A stretch of DNA of 64,000 nucleotides from Porodaedalea pini (GCA_002794775.1 NBAY01000009.1:310001-374000); one strand, 5' to 3'; counted from the first letter of the stretch, positions 11,301 to 22,215 are shown. Notes: a model not told the origin generated them from the letters alone. Numbers and translations: made by a program.

Positions 11301-11991
11301 AACCTCATCTGCTAACATGTCAGCGGAAGAATTTGCAAAGCACATCAAGGAGACTCATCGCATTGCTAAGGACAACCTAGTAAAGGCAGCAGAGGACATG
11401 AAGCGCTACCATGACCGGACAGCAGGAGCTTCGGTGGAGTACAAGGCTGGAGACAAGGTCTTCCTTGACGGGCAAAACATCAGTACGGACTCGCCGACAA
11501 AGAAACTCGCAGACAAATGGTACGGCCCCTTTGACGTCGTCGACAAGATAGGAGCGAGCGCGTACAAGCTCAAACTCCCGAAGCGATGGAAAAAGGTCCA
11601 CCCTGTCTTCAATGAAGCCCTATTGAAACCCGCCATCGAACCGTCCTTTGAAAGCCAGAAGCAACCGCCGCTGCCGCCGCCAGACATCGTCGACAACGAG
11701 GAGGAGTACGAACTCGAGGAGGTCTTAGACTCACGTCTGCACCGAGGGAAACTACAGTACCTTGTCAAGTGGGTCGGCTACAATGAACCTACTTGGCAGC
11801 CTGAGACGGACTTCGGCGAGAACGCGAAGGAGGCGATCGCTGAGTTCTACCTCAAACATCCCGGTGCACCTCGGAAACTCGACATCCCTCGTCAACGACT
11901 CCGTCCGCTCTTCATCGATACCGAGCCTGACGACTGCGATCATGGTTGGTCGGGACGCCCAACCTTGAAGGGGGGTAATGTTAGGACCTGA
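8335..11991 (+). pseudogene. R2 pol polyprotein, one TGA at 8689, otherwise intact
   Basis: Enzymes for reverse transcription and integration. Entry is by -1 frameshift. The aspartic protease has ALVDSGCTGSC (about 8610) and, after a TGA at 8689-8691, NIFLGYDWL. In the 1096-codon segment from 8701: RT with YLDDIL (residues about 296-301), RNase H (FHVEADSS, about 438), integrase zinc domain (H..H..C..C, about 640-690), integrase core (VDLIGELP, IHDRGTQF, DGQTERVNQE), and chromodomain (YLVKWVGYNEPTWQPE) near residue 1020. R3 has CGA (Arg) at the position of the TGA. The stop at 11989-11991 lies 11 bp inside the 3' LTR, so the reading frame crosses the polypurine tract. Confidence 0.93.
11965..11978 (+). 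other. R2 polypurine tract
   Basis: TTGAAGGGGGGTAA directly before the 3' LTR. It is the usual RNase H-resistant primer for plus-strand DNA in LTR elements. R3 has an equivalent G-run before its 3' LTR (about 12904-12915, minus strand). Confidence 0.8.
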
Positions 11992-12392
11992 ACTTTCACC
12001 TTTTCCTTTATTTTCCCTTTTACCATTTCCTTTATTATATTTGTCCTTTTCATTGTATTTACCCATCTTACACAATCATTCCCACACTGCCTTCATTCGT
12101 TCCATTCCCACTCGTTATGTAATGTTAGGTAATATAGTCTCCCGGTCGTCGCTATATAAGGTCTCAGGGATTGCATGAACTCCTTGTTCTGCTTTTCCTC
12201 TTACCTCCGTGACGACCTAGGTGAGACTCGTCCCCCTTGTATTAGTTTAGACTTGTATTAATCCTCTTACCTCTGCGACGACCTAGCCTGAGTATAGCGT
12301 GTCCTGAGTCCCCGCTCGAGTATAGCACGTCCCAGACGACAGTCAGCCGGGGCCTGCCCAGTCTGAGTCGTCTCCCGGACTCCTGCCTAACA
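11979..12392 (+). repeat. R2 3' LTR (414 bp)
   Basis: Same length and ends as the 5' LTR. The seven differences are all C/T or A/G. At one site the 5' copy has CA and the 3' copy has TG (in cccaag/cctgag), as expected if an ancestral CG decayed on opposite strands. Confidence 0.95.
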
Positions 12393-12397
12393 CTGAG
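12393..12397. repeat. Target-site duplication of R2, right copy (CTGAG)
   Basis: Matches 6143-6147. After it, the interrupted R1 leader resumes. Confidence 0.9.
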
Positions 12398-12420
12398 AAG
12401 TGCGCAAGGCGGTAAGGAGT

Positions 12421-12433
12421 TTAGTTTTGACCT
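12421..12433 (-). promoter_or_regulatory. R1 self-priming primer-binding site
   Basis: On the minus strand AGGTCAAAACTAA follows the LTR end by two bases. It is the perfect 13-nt reverse complement of LTR bases 12589-12601, where the transcript is predicted to start. The sequence is unrelated to the R2/R3 primer, yet the layout is the same. Confidence 0.75.
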
Positions 12434-12435
12434 TG

Positions 12436-12890
12436 TGTCAGCGATGGACTACGGGTATGCAGAGGGTAACCGGGTCGTGCAGAACTCAGTCAGAGGAAGA
12501 GGAAAGAGGGAGAGAGCGGTGAGCCAGGGGAGCTGACACAGCGCAGAGGTAGGGGGCAGTTTCTGGACGTAGCCAGGTAGAATTGACCAGGTCAAAACTA
12601 AGGGATAAGTACAGGAGGACTACCTACTTATATACCCTTCAGAGGCTGCGCACGGACCAGGGAATTAGCTACTACATAAAGATAGATGATAGAACATCAT
12701 GGAACTTCATAGAACAATGACATCATAGGATCAGTCAGCGAGTAAGGATAGTATGAGAAAGAGTGTAATGAATAATGAGTAAGCAGGAATAAGTGTGATT
12801 AGTGATGGGTGGATAAGATATGATAAGATAAGATAAGGGAAAATGATAAGAGAATAAGAGAATAAAAATAATTAAACAGCATCCATGACA
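12436..12890 (-). repeat. R1 5' LTR (455 bp)
   Basis: Minus-strand ends TGTCA...TGACA. It contains a TATA box (TATATAA, plus positions 12628-12634) and the predicted transcript start at 12601, 33 nt downstream. It belongs to a different family from the R2/R3/R4 LTRs. Bases 12807-12890 equal window bases 1-84. Confidence 0.88.
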
Positions 12891-15800
12891 GAGTTCTAAC
12901 ATTACCCCCCCCCTCAAGGTTGGGTTTCCCAACCAACCAAAATTGTAGTTGTCTAGCTCAGTGTTGACAAAGAGTGAACAGAGTCGTTGGCAAGAAATGT
13001 TGAGTTTTTGAGAAGTGCCAGGATGTTTTTGATAGAACTCAGTGATCGCCTCCTTTGCATTCTCGCCAAAGTCTGTCTCAGGCTGCAAAGTTGGTTCATT
13101 GTACCCGACCCACTTGATGAGGTATTGTAGTTTACCTCAGTGCAGGCATGAGTCAATGACTTTCTCAATCTCGTACTTCTCCTCATTGTCGATGATTTCC
13201 GGTGGTGGTGGTGGTGGTTGCCTTTGGTTCTCGAAGGATGGCTCGACAGCAGTTTTCAACAGGGCCTCATTGAAGACCGGATGAACCTTTTTCCATTGTT
13301 TAGGGAGTTTGAGCTTGTATGCGCTTGCTCCAACCTTGTCTACGATGTTGAAAGGACCATACCACTTGTCAGCAAGTTTCTTTGTTGGCGAGTCTGTGCT
13401 GATGTTTCACCCATCGAGGAAGACTTTGTCTCCAGCCTTATACTCCACCAATGCTCCTGCTATCCAGTCATGGTAGCGCTTCATGTCTTCTGCAGCCTTG
13501 ACCAGATTGTCCTTTGTGATGTGACGAGTCTCCTTGATGTGCTTCATGAATTCTTCCACCGACATGTTAGTAGATGAGGTTCACATAGTGTCAAAGCTCA
13601 AGGGATGACATCCAGTATTTGTGTAGAAGGGGGACATCTTTGTCGCTGAATGTTTGCAGTTGTTGTATGCAAACTCTGCAAGGGGGAGCCAGTCCTTCCA
13701 GTCCAATTGCTGATGGTTAATGAAGAGTCAAAGGTACTGTTTGAGCTCTTGGTTAATGTGTTCTGTTTGGCCATCCATCTGTGGGTGGTATGCTGTTGAT
13801 GGGTTGCCTTCAATGTGCAGGAGTTTGTATAGCTCCTTCATCATCAACGCATCAAACTGCATGCCTTGGTCATGGATGATCTTCTTCAATAGGCCGTGGA
13901 GGCAGAAGATGTGGTCACGGTACAATTGAGCCATGCTTTCTGCTGACAGTTTCATCATTGTTGGGATTGCATGCATCTGTTTCAAGAGTCTGTCCATGAA
14001 GACGCAGATCACATTATGTCCCTTCGAGTCTGGGAGCTCTCCGATGAGGTCGACCATGATGACTTCCCAAGGGCCTTCAGGGACCGCATTTGGATGGAGT
14101 GGCCTTGACCTTGATGTCCTCAGAGCTTTTGTTTGCTGACAGTGATCACATCCTCGAACATATGTTTGAACATTGGAGAATATTGATGCCCACCAGAAGT
14201 CTTGACGGATGAGCTCCACTATTTTTGATGCTCCTGGATGTCCTGCCAGGACCGAGTTGTGGCATTCCTGTAGCACAGCTTCTTTCATTGTCAATGGTAC
14301 ATATACTTTGCCCTTCATTTGCCACAACCCATCAATCTCCATCATACCCATCAGCCTCTCCAACTCATTCTGTGCCCTCTGCACTTCACCCACTCTGTCC
14401 AACACCTCATCACATGACATCCTCACCACCCCATGGTTCAACCACTTCTCCTTGATGAACATGACCCAGTCATTGTCATCCTTGCCCTCATTGTACCCAG
14501 CCTTGCGTGACAGCAGGTCAGCCTTGCCCATGGTCTTCCCTGACTTATGTTCGAGGTGGAAATTGAACTCTTTGAGTTTGGTCTGCCAGCAAGCCTGACA
14601 ATAGCTCAGTTTCTGTGCTGACTTGAAGTAGGTGAGGTTGGTGTGGTCAGACCAGATCTCAATCTTATGGTGAGCCCCAAGGAGGTATTGTCACCATTCC
14701 TTGAGCACTGAAACTATTGTGAGCATCTCCTTGTTGTAGATCTTGTAGTTTCATTTGGTGGGTAGTAGTGCTTCTGACCGGTAGGCGATCACCCTCCACT
14801 TGCCTTCCTGCTTCTGCAACAACACTCCTCTGAGTGTGAAGTTCAATGAGTCTGCCTCTACGTGGAAAGGGCCCTCGTCATTGGCAATTGCCAGGACTGG
14901 AGGTGAGCTGAGGCAACGCTTCAGCTCCTCAAATGCTTCCTGCTGTTCGGTCTCCCATACCCAGCCCTTCTTTCCTGTCAGCAATGTTAATGGAAGGACC
15001 ACCTTGCTGTAGTCCTTGATGAACCATCAGAACCAGTTGCCCATGCTGAGGAACTTTTGGAGTTCCTTGAGGTTTCTCGGGGCAGGCCAGCTGGCAATTG
15101 CTTCTGTCTTTGCTGGGTCAGCCTTCAGTTCTCCATTGCTGATGATGTGACCAAGATACTTTACGACCTTGACGTTGAGCTTGCATTTCTCCAGTTTCAG
15201 GTAGAGGCTGTTCTCTCAAAGGATCTGAAGTACACGCCTCAACATTTCGATGTGCTCCTCAATGGTCTCCGAGAGGATCAGGATGTCGTCGAGGTAGACA
15301 ATGATCAGGTTTGCATAGATCAGATCCTTGAAGATGTGGTTGACAAATGCCTGGAATGTCACTGGTGCATTGCAAAGACTGAAAAACATCACTGTTGGTT
15401 CAAAGAGGCCCATGTTTGTGCGGAAGGCTGCCTTCCATTCATTGTCTTCACAGATCCAGATATTGTAGTATCCCCAGTGGAGGTCAAGTTTGGTGATGAA
15501 CTTCACCTTCTTGACCTTATCGACGAGCTCATTGATGAAGGGGAGAGGGTACTTATTCTTTATCATACCTTCGTTGAGTTTCCAGTAATCCTGAATCGGG
15601 CGTAGGGACTTGTTGGCCTTCTTGATGAAAAAGAAAGGTGACGCCATCAGTGAGATTGACTTTTGTATATGGCCCGACTTCAAGTTCTCCTCGAGGAAAT
15701 CCTTTAGTGACTGCTGTTCTGTCGGTGTCAGTGGATAAATTTTACAGTTGCTAGGCTTGAAGTCAGGTTTCAGGTCAATGATGTGGTCCCATGGTCGATG

Positions 15801-16523
15801 TTCTGGCAACTTCTCAAATCCCTTCTCTGAGAAAACATCGGCATAGTCATTGAGATATGTAGGCCAGGATGCCTTGTCCATTTGCACTTCTCGCACCCTC
15901 CTCATCTCTTCTACAGCCTCCTTTTTGATTGCGCATTCCTCTGGACAGCGGGTGAATTTAATCGAACCCATTTTCCAGTTGACCTCTGGGTTGTGGCGTC
16001 GAAGCCAGTCATAGCCAAGGAAGATGTTCGATGATGCCAGGGATGTCACCACAAGGACAATCCTTTCCTTATGGTGTCCAATCATTAGTTTGATATCAAT
16101 GTATTTCTCAATCAAGCCAGCCTCGTTGTGTGTGCCATCTGCATTGAGCACTGCAAGGGGTCTGATATAACGCCTGGTCTCTAACCCATATTGCTCAACG
16201 AACCTTTCATCAATGCATGATCCCATACACCCTGAATCCACGAGGGCATGAGCATCCACCTCTCTCACTTCACCTTCCATGCTATGTCCAATGTTCAAGA
16301 GGAGGTCCAGCTAGCATCTGCCAGTTCCCCTCATGAACAGCTGCTCGTACTTGCTATCCTTGTTCACACCGGTGGGGATTTCATAATCAGAAAAGTCATT
16401 GACGTTGTTTGCATCTAGGTATTGGACAGATGGTTGACTATATTTTACTGAGTCTGGATCCAAAGTCCCTTGTTTTTCTTGGTCAGTCGCCCCGATGGCT
16501 ACGCCTGACCACTTGCAAAATCC
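12891..16523 (-). pseudogene. R3 pol, nine nonsense codons
   Basis: Same domain order as R2 pol: protease (ALVDSGCMGSCIDERF, about 16230), RT with YLDDILILS (about 15290), RNase H (FHVEADSLNF, about 14860), integrase (SVLAGHPGASK about 14235; IHDQG about 13880), chromodomain (about 13020-13160). One frame runs through, with TGA at 15216, 15027, 14751, 14691, 13728, 13581, 13407 and 13137, plus a TAG at 16311. Every stop can arise by C to T (CGA, CAG). Catalytic positions in integrase and RT are partly altered. The native stop was removed by the R1 insertion. Confidence 0.88.
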
Positions 16524-17563
16524 TGTGAGTCGATGACCTCTTTGTCATCACCTTTCTCCTCCACATAGTCCTCCACCATCATCCTCCAAGTGTCCACAAC
16601 TTCCTCAAAGGCCGATTCCTTCATCGCACCCAGTTCATCAGCAAGGAGGTGATGCTCGCCTGGTGCCATCATCTACAGCATGTGCTGCACAATCATCTTT
16701 CCCTGCAGGCACTTGTCCTTAAAGTGACCCAGCTGGCTGCAGATCCAGCATGCCCATTGTCATTGCATCTCATTCATTGAGACGTCCATTGGCTGACCAG
16801 CACCTCTGAAAGTGATGCCAGTCACATCACACTTGTCAACATGGGGGGCCACGATCTGTCGGTGAGCCAGGGGTGCTTGTTGTTGCTGTGGGCGTAGTGG
16901 GGGCGGGAATGCATGACCTCATTGGATAGCTCAGATTTGTTGTTCCCCCTGATTGATCTCAATGGCCTTCTTCTTCCAGTCATCATATGTCATCGGGACT
17001 GGTGTTGACCTCAACACCCCACAGACCACCTTGATGTTCATCGTGTGCTTCAGGTGGTCGCAGATGATGGCATTGTCCATCAAGCCTGCCATTGTGATGA
17101 TCATATCGAGCTTCTGGAAGAACTCATTGGCAGAGAGGTCCTTCTGGACCTGGGTTCAGAAGAGTGCCAAGGCTTTCTCTTTCTGGTTCAGGTCATCAAA
17201 CAAGGCGTCCAGTTGTTCCTGGAACCTGGCCCAGCTGTCTGTGAAACTCACAATGCTATTCATTGTGAATTCCTTGATGTAGTTTTGCGCCCACGTTGAC
17301 GTGTTGCCACCCTTAAGGTAGGAGAGGGTGAGGTAGATCTTGCTTGATGACAAGGGGTACTTTATAGGGTTCGCTGAGACAAAGAGAGTGACTTCACGTC
17401 TGAAGTTGAGGTAGTCGTTGCCACCAGCGAATTTGCGTGGTTGGGCAACGTCTATTGAGGGAGCCTGCTGGGCAGGGGTATGCATTGCTTGATGAGTGAA
17501 GGTGCCCGCAACAATGGCTGCAATTTACTCCAGCTGTTGTTGGCTGAAGCCTCCTATTGACAT
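16499..17563 (-). pseudogene. R3 gag, several nonsense codons
   Basis: Gag in a single frame from ATG at 17563 (MSIGGFSQQQ) to TAG at 16499-16501. The capsid part (SIDVAQPRKFAGGNDYLNF) and a zinc knuckle CWICSQLGHFKDKC (about 16710-16755) align with R2. Nonsense codons include TAA at 17525, TGA at 17156, two TGA near 16910-16930, TGA at 16760 and TAG at 16673. The heptamer GGATTTT (plus 16517-16523) is 15 nt before the stop, matching R1 and R2. Confidence 0.82.
16517..16523 (-). promoter_or_regulatory. R3 gag-pol -1 frameshift site (GGATTTT)
   Basis: G GAT TTT in the gag frame, followed after five codons by the gag TAG. The pol frame is -1. Same position and spacing as in R1 and R2. Confidence 0.6.
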
Positions 17564-18261
17564 GGCTGGTTCGGGTGTAGGTGTCAATGGTTCAGGGGGG
17601 GTTGGCGGCGATGGGTCTCTACAGGTCTCGCGATATGGCCCTGGAGTCGGAGGTAGAAGGACAGTAGATGTTGATACTGTGGGTGACAATGGTGTAGCTG
17701 GGGGCCACCTAGCTCTTCTTCCTTCTTTGTCTGTTGAATACCAGCCATGCCGGATATCACTCCACCAGATGTCGTATATGACACTGCTATTGTTGGTCAT
17801 GACGTAGCCTGGTCAGTTTGGATCCCAATGTGCTAATGTCAGGAGGGCCCGTTGTTGTTCATCAGTGAGATCTATCTTGATGATGGTGGGGGAACAGGGA
17901 TTGGTTGTGTGTTCGATCTGGAGTTACGCCAACGTTGAATGGGTTCATTGGTGAAGTTGATGACGAGGCAGTAGGAGCTGAGTGAGATTACAAATGATAG
18001 TGTTGTTGACACTTGTACTTGTCTAGTTGCCCACGTCCACATCAGGTGTGTGCTCCACCAAAGGCTAATGTGGAGCGCCAGGGTCAGGAAGTGTCGGTTG
18101 GAAGGTTTACATAATACACAAACGTCCGAAAACGTCAGGGCAGGGTTGAGGGTTGTCGTTTAGGGGGTTTACATGTCAAGTCCATCAAGGGGAGCACTCC
18201 TCTGGACTGAGTGAAGGCAAGTCAACAGCGACAACATACACTGGGGATGGGCCTGGGTGGG
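17564..18261 (-). other. R3 5' leader
   Basis: About 0.7 kb between primer site and gag, matching R2 in length and in patches of sequence. No coding function seen. Confidence 0.6.
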
Positions 18262-18272
18262 GTTCTGCTTTT
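18262..18272 (-). promoter_or_regulatory. R3 self-priming primer-binding site
   Basis: On the minus strand AAAAGCAGAAC follows the LTR by one base, as in R2. It pairs over 11 nt with LTR bases 18472-18482 (minus GTTCTGCTTTT), which begin 33 nt after the TATA box at 18515. Confidence 0.8.
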
Positions 18273-18273
18273 A

Positions 18274-18716
18274 TGTTAGGCAGGAGTCTGGGAGGTGACT
18301 TGGACTGGGCAGGCCTTGGCTGACTGTCGTCTGGGACATGCTATACTTGAGTGGGGACTCGGGACACACTGTACTCAGGCTAGGTTGTCACAAAGGTAAG
18401 AGGATTAATACAATATACTCTACTACAGGAGGAGGATGCAGTCTCACCTAGATCATTGCGGAGGTAAGAGGAAAAGCAGAACAGGTGTCCAGATGTGATT
18501 CCTCTTCCTTATATACAGTGATCACCTTGTGAGAACCGGTTGCCCTATTGTCTAAGATTACATAAAGGGAGCGGAATGGAATGAATGAAGGTCATGTGTA
18601 AGGGGGTGTAGGAAATGATTGAAAAGATGGTTAAATATATTGAAAAGGAGCAACTTAAAAGAAAAGAAATGATAACAGGGAAAAATAAAAGTAAAGGAAT
18701 AGTTTGAGTCCTAACA
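18274..18716 (-). repeat. R3 5' LTR (443 bp)
   Basis: Ends TGTTAGGACTC...GCCTAACA on the minus strand. It is similar to the R2 LTR in the promoter and R/U5 parts but diverged upstream. It directly abuts the oppositely oriented R4 LTR. Confidence 0.88.
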
Positions 18717-19053
18717 CATTCGTTCCATTCTGCTCCTTTATGTAATCTTAGACGATTGGGCAACCAGTTCTCATGAGGTGATTGCTGTATATAAGGAAGA
18801 GGAATTGCATCTGAACACCTGTTCTGCTTTTCCTCTTACCTCCATGATGACCTAGGTGAGACTGCATCCCCCTCCTGTAGTAGAGTATATTGTATTAATC
18901 CTCTTACCTCCATGACGACCTAGTCTGAGTAAACCCGCTGCCCAAACTGAACATTTGAGATACAGCTCATCCCAGACAATGTTAGTGACACCATCAGGTG
19001 TTGCCGCATTTGAGGTTGCCTAGTCTGAGTTCCACCCAGACTTCCGCCTAACA
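18717..19053 (+). repeat. R4, plus-strand LTR fragment lacking its first ~115 bp
   Basis: Starts CATTCGTTCC, a point 115 bp into the R2 LTR, and ends CGCCTAACA. It keeps TATA at 18788 and the self-primer 11-mer at 18821-18831, again 33 nt apart. The abrupt start next to R3 suggests R3 integrated into this LTR. The missing 5' part should then lie beyond the left end of R3, next to a CATTC duplication. Confidence 0.82.
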
Positions 19054-20347
19054 GTTCAACTGTATTTTAAACACCACTGTTCCTTTAAACACCTTGTGTT
19101 TTCTGCCACAGTTCCTCATCTCTCTTCACAGAAAAATAAGAATAGCTCTGTATGTATACCAGGTATATTTCAGCAAAGTTCCAGAAGAAAATATATAGTG
19201 GTTAAATTCAGAGAAATTGAAACCCATGAAAATCAGGCAATTTATGCACAACCTTCTTCAAGAAATTTTGTTCCATCCTTTCCCAATTAAAAAATGTATA
19301 AACTAACATCATTTTTGAAGGACATGACACCTTAGCTGCATATTAAAGTTTGTTTTATATCACAGAAGTCTGAATTGAAATTTACAGAGGGCAGACAGTA
19401 TGCTGAGGTCCTAAAACATGACGGAGAACAGTACTAGTATGACGTAAGGACTGTCAAAACCTTACTCACCGATCCGAGTCTTACGATAGCATTTGAATTA
19501 ATATTGGACTGTATGTGACTCTGTCAGTCCTTTGAACATCACTTGTGGTTTCTGTGACAAACACCCTGCCTTTTTCTTGCCTCCATATTTATTTTACATG
19601 CTCACTTGAAGGCTCAAAAAAAAACATCCAGCACATGCACTTCGTAGGGACTTGTCATAAGTATGAAAAAAGGTGGAATATTATTGTTGTAAACATTTTG
19701 TGGATGGAATCAAAGTTAGTGTTCAAAGTACTGGTTTTTGACTGTAGTCACCTTCATAGGAGGGCATTGATGAAGTTCGACATACAGTAGACCTGGCTTG
19801 TCAATAGCTGCTTGTGTGTACAGAAACTAGCTTGAATTGGGTTTCCGACACAAGGCCATCTCCTCTCTATGCATAGAAGCTGCAGAGGACATGACTCAGA
19901 GCCGATCCGAGTTTCTGCAGATTCTGCCGGTATCAACACCATAGCTAAGTGAAGGATGCTTCGAGACTTACGTGGTAAAAGCTCTATATTTCCGACATAC
20001 ATACAAATCCTACTTATAAGAAAGAGAAAAATAACAGATTGCAGTGGGTAGAGTACAATGCGCTAGAAGAACCTCTGACAGGCGCTTACATGCAGAGATC
20101 CAGAGACAATGAAAGCGTGTAGGACGTGGATAGCAAGAAAGCGAGGAAGTGCGGTAGTATGATAATGCCATGCGTAGGGTCCGTGATGTGATGTAGAACG
20201 TATGAGTGTAATAACTTCTGTGAACCGGCAGAGCTGATAGTCTGCGCAGTATCAAGTTGACGTGCTTCCGTCGAGCACAAGATGCGAATCCATAGTGTGT
20301 TTTCCGATCATCTAGTTGTTCATGCAACTGCGTTCGACCATGGAGGA
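19054..20347. other. Intergenic, no feature recognised
   Basis: About 1.3 kb of A/T-rich sequence between the LTR nest and SPT2. Short ORFs on both strands show no domain or intron pattern. Part may be 3' UTR of SPT2. Confidence 0.5.
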
Positions 20348-21875
20348 TTAATAACCCCTCTTTTCCTTTTCCTTCTTCTTCCTGCGTTTCTCTTCCTCGT
20401 GCCGCCTCTCTTCCTCGGCAGCAGCCTCGTCCTCTTTTTTTGCAAGCTTCGCGCTGGAAAGTCGTAATAAGGTAAGCAGCCATACGCCAATTCGATAAAT
20501 CTCTGTACCTTCTGAGCTCTTCCCTTCTCAGTGCATCCGCGTCCGCCTCCATGTCGTCGTCCTCGTCGCTGAAGACGTCGTTCTGCATATACTGACTCCT
20601 GTCTTTTCCGAATAGCTTCCAAATTTCTGAGCTGATGTCGTTCCGGCCGGACGAAGCGCCGGGGCGGCGCTTCAACGGCGGCGGAGACGAACCCATGGAG
20701 TCCAAGTCCGACAGGGAGCCCGAGCGCGCGCGCTTCTTATTCGAACCCGCGACCGACTTTGCGATGCTTGAAGAAGTCCGAGAAGATTGCAGAGCGGCGG
20801 ACTTCGATGAAGAAACAGTAGATTTCGCTGATACTGAGCTGCTGACCTTGCTGGTCTTGGAAAACGAGAGCGAGCCGCTGGGCTCTGGCTTTACAACTGT
20901 GACTTTGGTGCGAGGTTCCTTTCGCTCTGGTACCTGCGAGCTAGCACCGGGAGCTCGAGGCAGTATAGAAGTCGAAGGTTTTGATACCAACGCGCGTTCC
21001 TTCGACCGTGCGCGCGGCGACTGCGAGGCCGTTGCCTCTGGCGAAGGTGATAAAGACGGGACTGAAGCTGCCTTCTTCTTCTTCTGCTCCCCAAACCAGT
21101 CACCATTCTTGCGCGCCTCATCGCCTTCGATGACCTTGGACTCTTTCTTCTTGTGCAGGTCCGTCACGATCTCGTCAATTGTCCGCACGTCGCGCTTCGC
21201 AGTGCCTAACCGCATAAGCGTGGGCGGCATAGCGGCGAGCTGCTTCCGAACTGACAGTATGCTGCTTGCATTGTCCGTATTGCCGCTATTGCTTGATTGC
21301 TGCGCGTGACGTGGCTCCGAGGGACGAGAGGACGAGGGTTCTGAAATGTCATTAGCACTGACCGCTCTATTCGGTCTCCTGAGGCCTGAAGAGCCCGGAC
21401 TAAAGTACCCCTTTCTTGTCGACGTGAAGCTCTTGTTGAGGTCAGCATTGAGCTTTCGTTGTCGCTTCTCCTCCCTCGTCAGGACTTGTGTTCCCGCATC
21501 ATCGTCATCATCCGAGCCAGCATGCGACTTGCGCGCGCGTCCGCCACCTCCCGAAGACCCCCAACCTGACCGACGCTCCTTTCCGTAAATAAGATTCTTC
21601 CTTTGCTCATCCTCCCGCCGTTGCATCACCTGTTCCTTCTTATGCCGTTCCTCTTCCGCCCTTCGTTTCCGCTCCTCCGCTCGCTGCTCCTCTTCGAATC
21701 TCTTCTTGAGGAGCCTGGCTTGAAGCTCACGATCCCGCTTCTCCCTTTCCAACTGTTCCTTCTTCCTTTGCTCGTCCTTCCGCCTCTTCTCCTCAAGAAT
21801 CTGTTGCGTGGCGGCGTCCGAGTCGCGCGTCTGTGCGGCGCTCATCGCCATTAGCTCTGCGAAACGGGCAGACAT
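20348..21875 (-). CDS. SPT2: SPT2-like histone chaperone
   Basis: Predicted 490-aa nuclear chromatin protein. SPT2 binds histones H3-H4 and acts in transcription-coupled chromatin maintenance. The first exon (20509-21875) encodes a Lys/Glu/Arg-rich coiled coil (residues about 25-90), a long Ser-rich disordered middle, and the conserved C-terminal block ISSEIWKLFGKDRSQYM followed by an acidic run (SDEDDDMEADADALRRE). A 55-bp intron (20454-20508, GT..AG) joins exon 2 (20348-20453), which reads AKKEDEAAAEEERRHEEEKR and closes the frame at TAA. This C-terminal arrangement is diagnostic for the family. Start at 21875 (MSARFAELMA) is the first ATG of the frame. Confidence 0.85.
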
Positions 21876-22215
21876 TACTGAAAGATGCTAAGAGTCAAGA
21901 AGAGAAATCAAGTAAGGAGAGACGTCTAGACAAAGCAGGATGCGTGGCAAGGCAGTGTATGGTGAACAAGGGCTTTGGACAGCACTTCAGCGTCAGCGTG
22001 GCTCAAATGCATCCCGATTACATAAGCATTCGACAAAGAGCAATTTCCTCTCTCAACCTCATATGATACAACAATCTGCACAGAGCAAGCTCCAAGGATG
22101 CTATGGTACTTTGACGTTGTTCGACTCTGTTAAACAACCCAATGCTGAATCACTTTTCCATCTCATCGAGTACTTTTGCAGAATTCAAAAAGGTCGTCAT
22201 TTCAAGATTGAAATC
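21876..22215. other. Intergenic between SPT2 (5' side) and esterase (3' side)
   Basis: 340 bp holding the likely SPT2 promoter and the esterase 3' UTR. No distinct motif was identified. Confidence 0.5.

Larger units (their letters stand above)
6148..12392 (+). mobile_element. R2, near-complete Ty3/gypsy chromodomain retrotransposon
   Basis: A 6.2-kb element with two 414-bp LTRs, a self-priming site, a leader, gag, pol and a polypurine tract, flanked by CTGAG duplications. It is the youngest layer of the nest, inserted 28 bp downstream of the R1 primer site. The LTRs differ at seven positions, all transitions. The coding part has only two nonsense codons (7637 and 8689, both TGA) and a 1096-codon uninterrupted pol segment. 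It is inactive without readthrough or a repaired copy elsewhere. Confidence 0.96.
12393..12890 (-). mobile_element. R1, 5' end (leader start, primer site, 5' LTR)
   Basis: The upstream end of R1, separated from its body by R2. It holds the R1 leader start (12393-12420), a self-priming site (12421-12433) and a complete 455-bp LTR (12436-12890). The next bases, 12891-12901, are the first 11 bp of the R3 3' LTR, so R1 integrated there. The expected target duplication GAGTT (12891-12895) should recur left of the window. Confidence 0.85.
12891..18716 (-). mobile_element. R3, decayed Ty3/gypsy element related to R2
   Basis: Minus-strand relative of R2, with 5' LTR (18274-18716), primer site, leader, gag, pol with chromodomain, and an 11-bp stub of its 3' LTR (12891-12901) before R1. 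The remainder of the 3' LTR should lie left of the window. Gag and pol stay in single frames without indels but contain many nonsense codons. The substitutions against R2 (Arg to Gln/His/Cys/stop, Thr to Met) are typical of CpG decay. Confidence 0.92.

Noticed and set aside
202..16675. Many in-frame TGA codons could mean TGA is read as an amino acid
   Set aside because: Host genes here (POP5, both oxygenases, RRM protein, SPT2 neighbour genes) use TGA as a normal stop or have no internal TGA. The TGA codons are confined to decayed LTR elements.
1..19053. A tRNA-primed element (iMet-type primer site) in R1-R3
   Set aside because: No TGGTATCAGAGC-like sequence follows any LTR. The post-LTR bases instead pair perfectly with the LTR transcript start.
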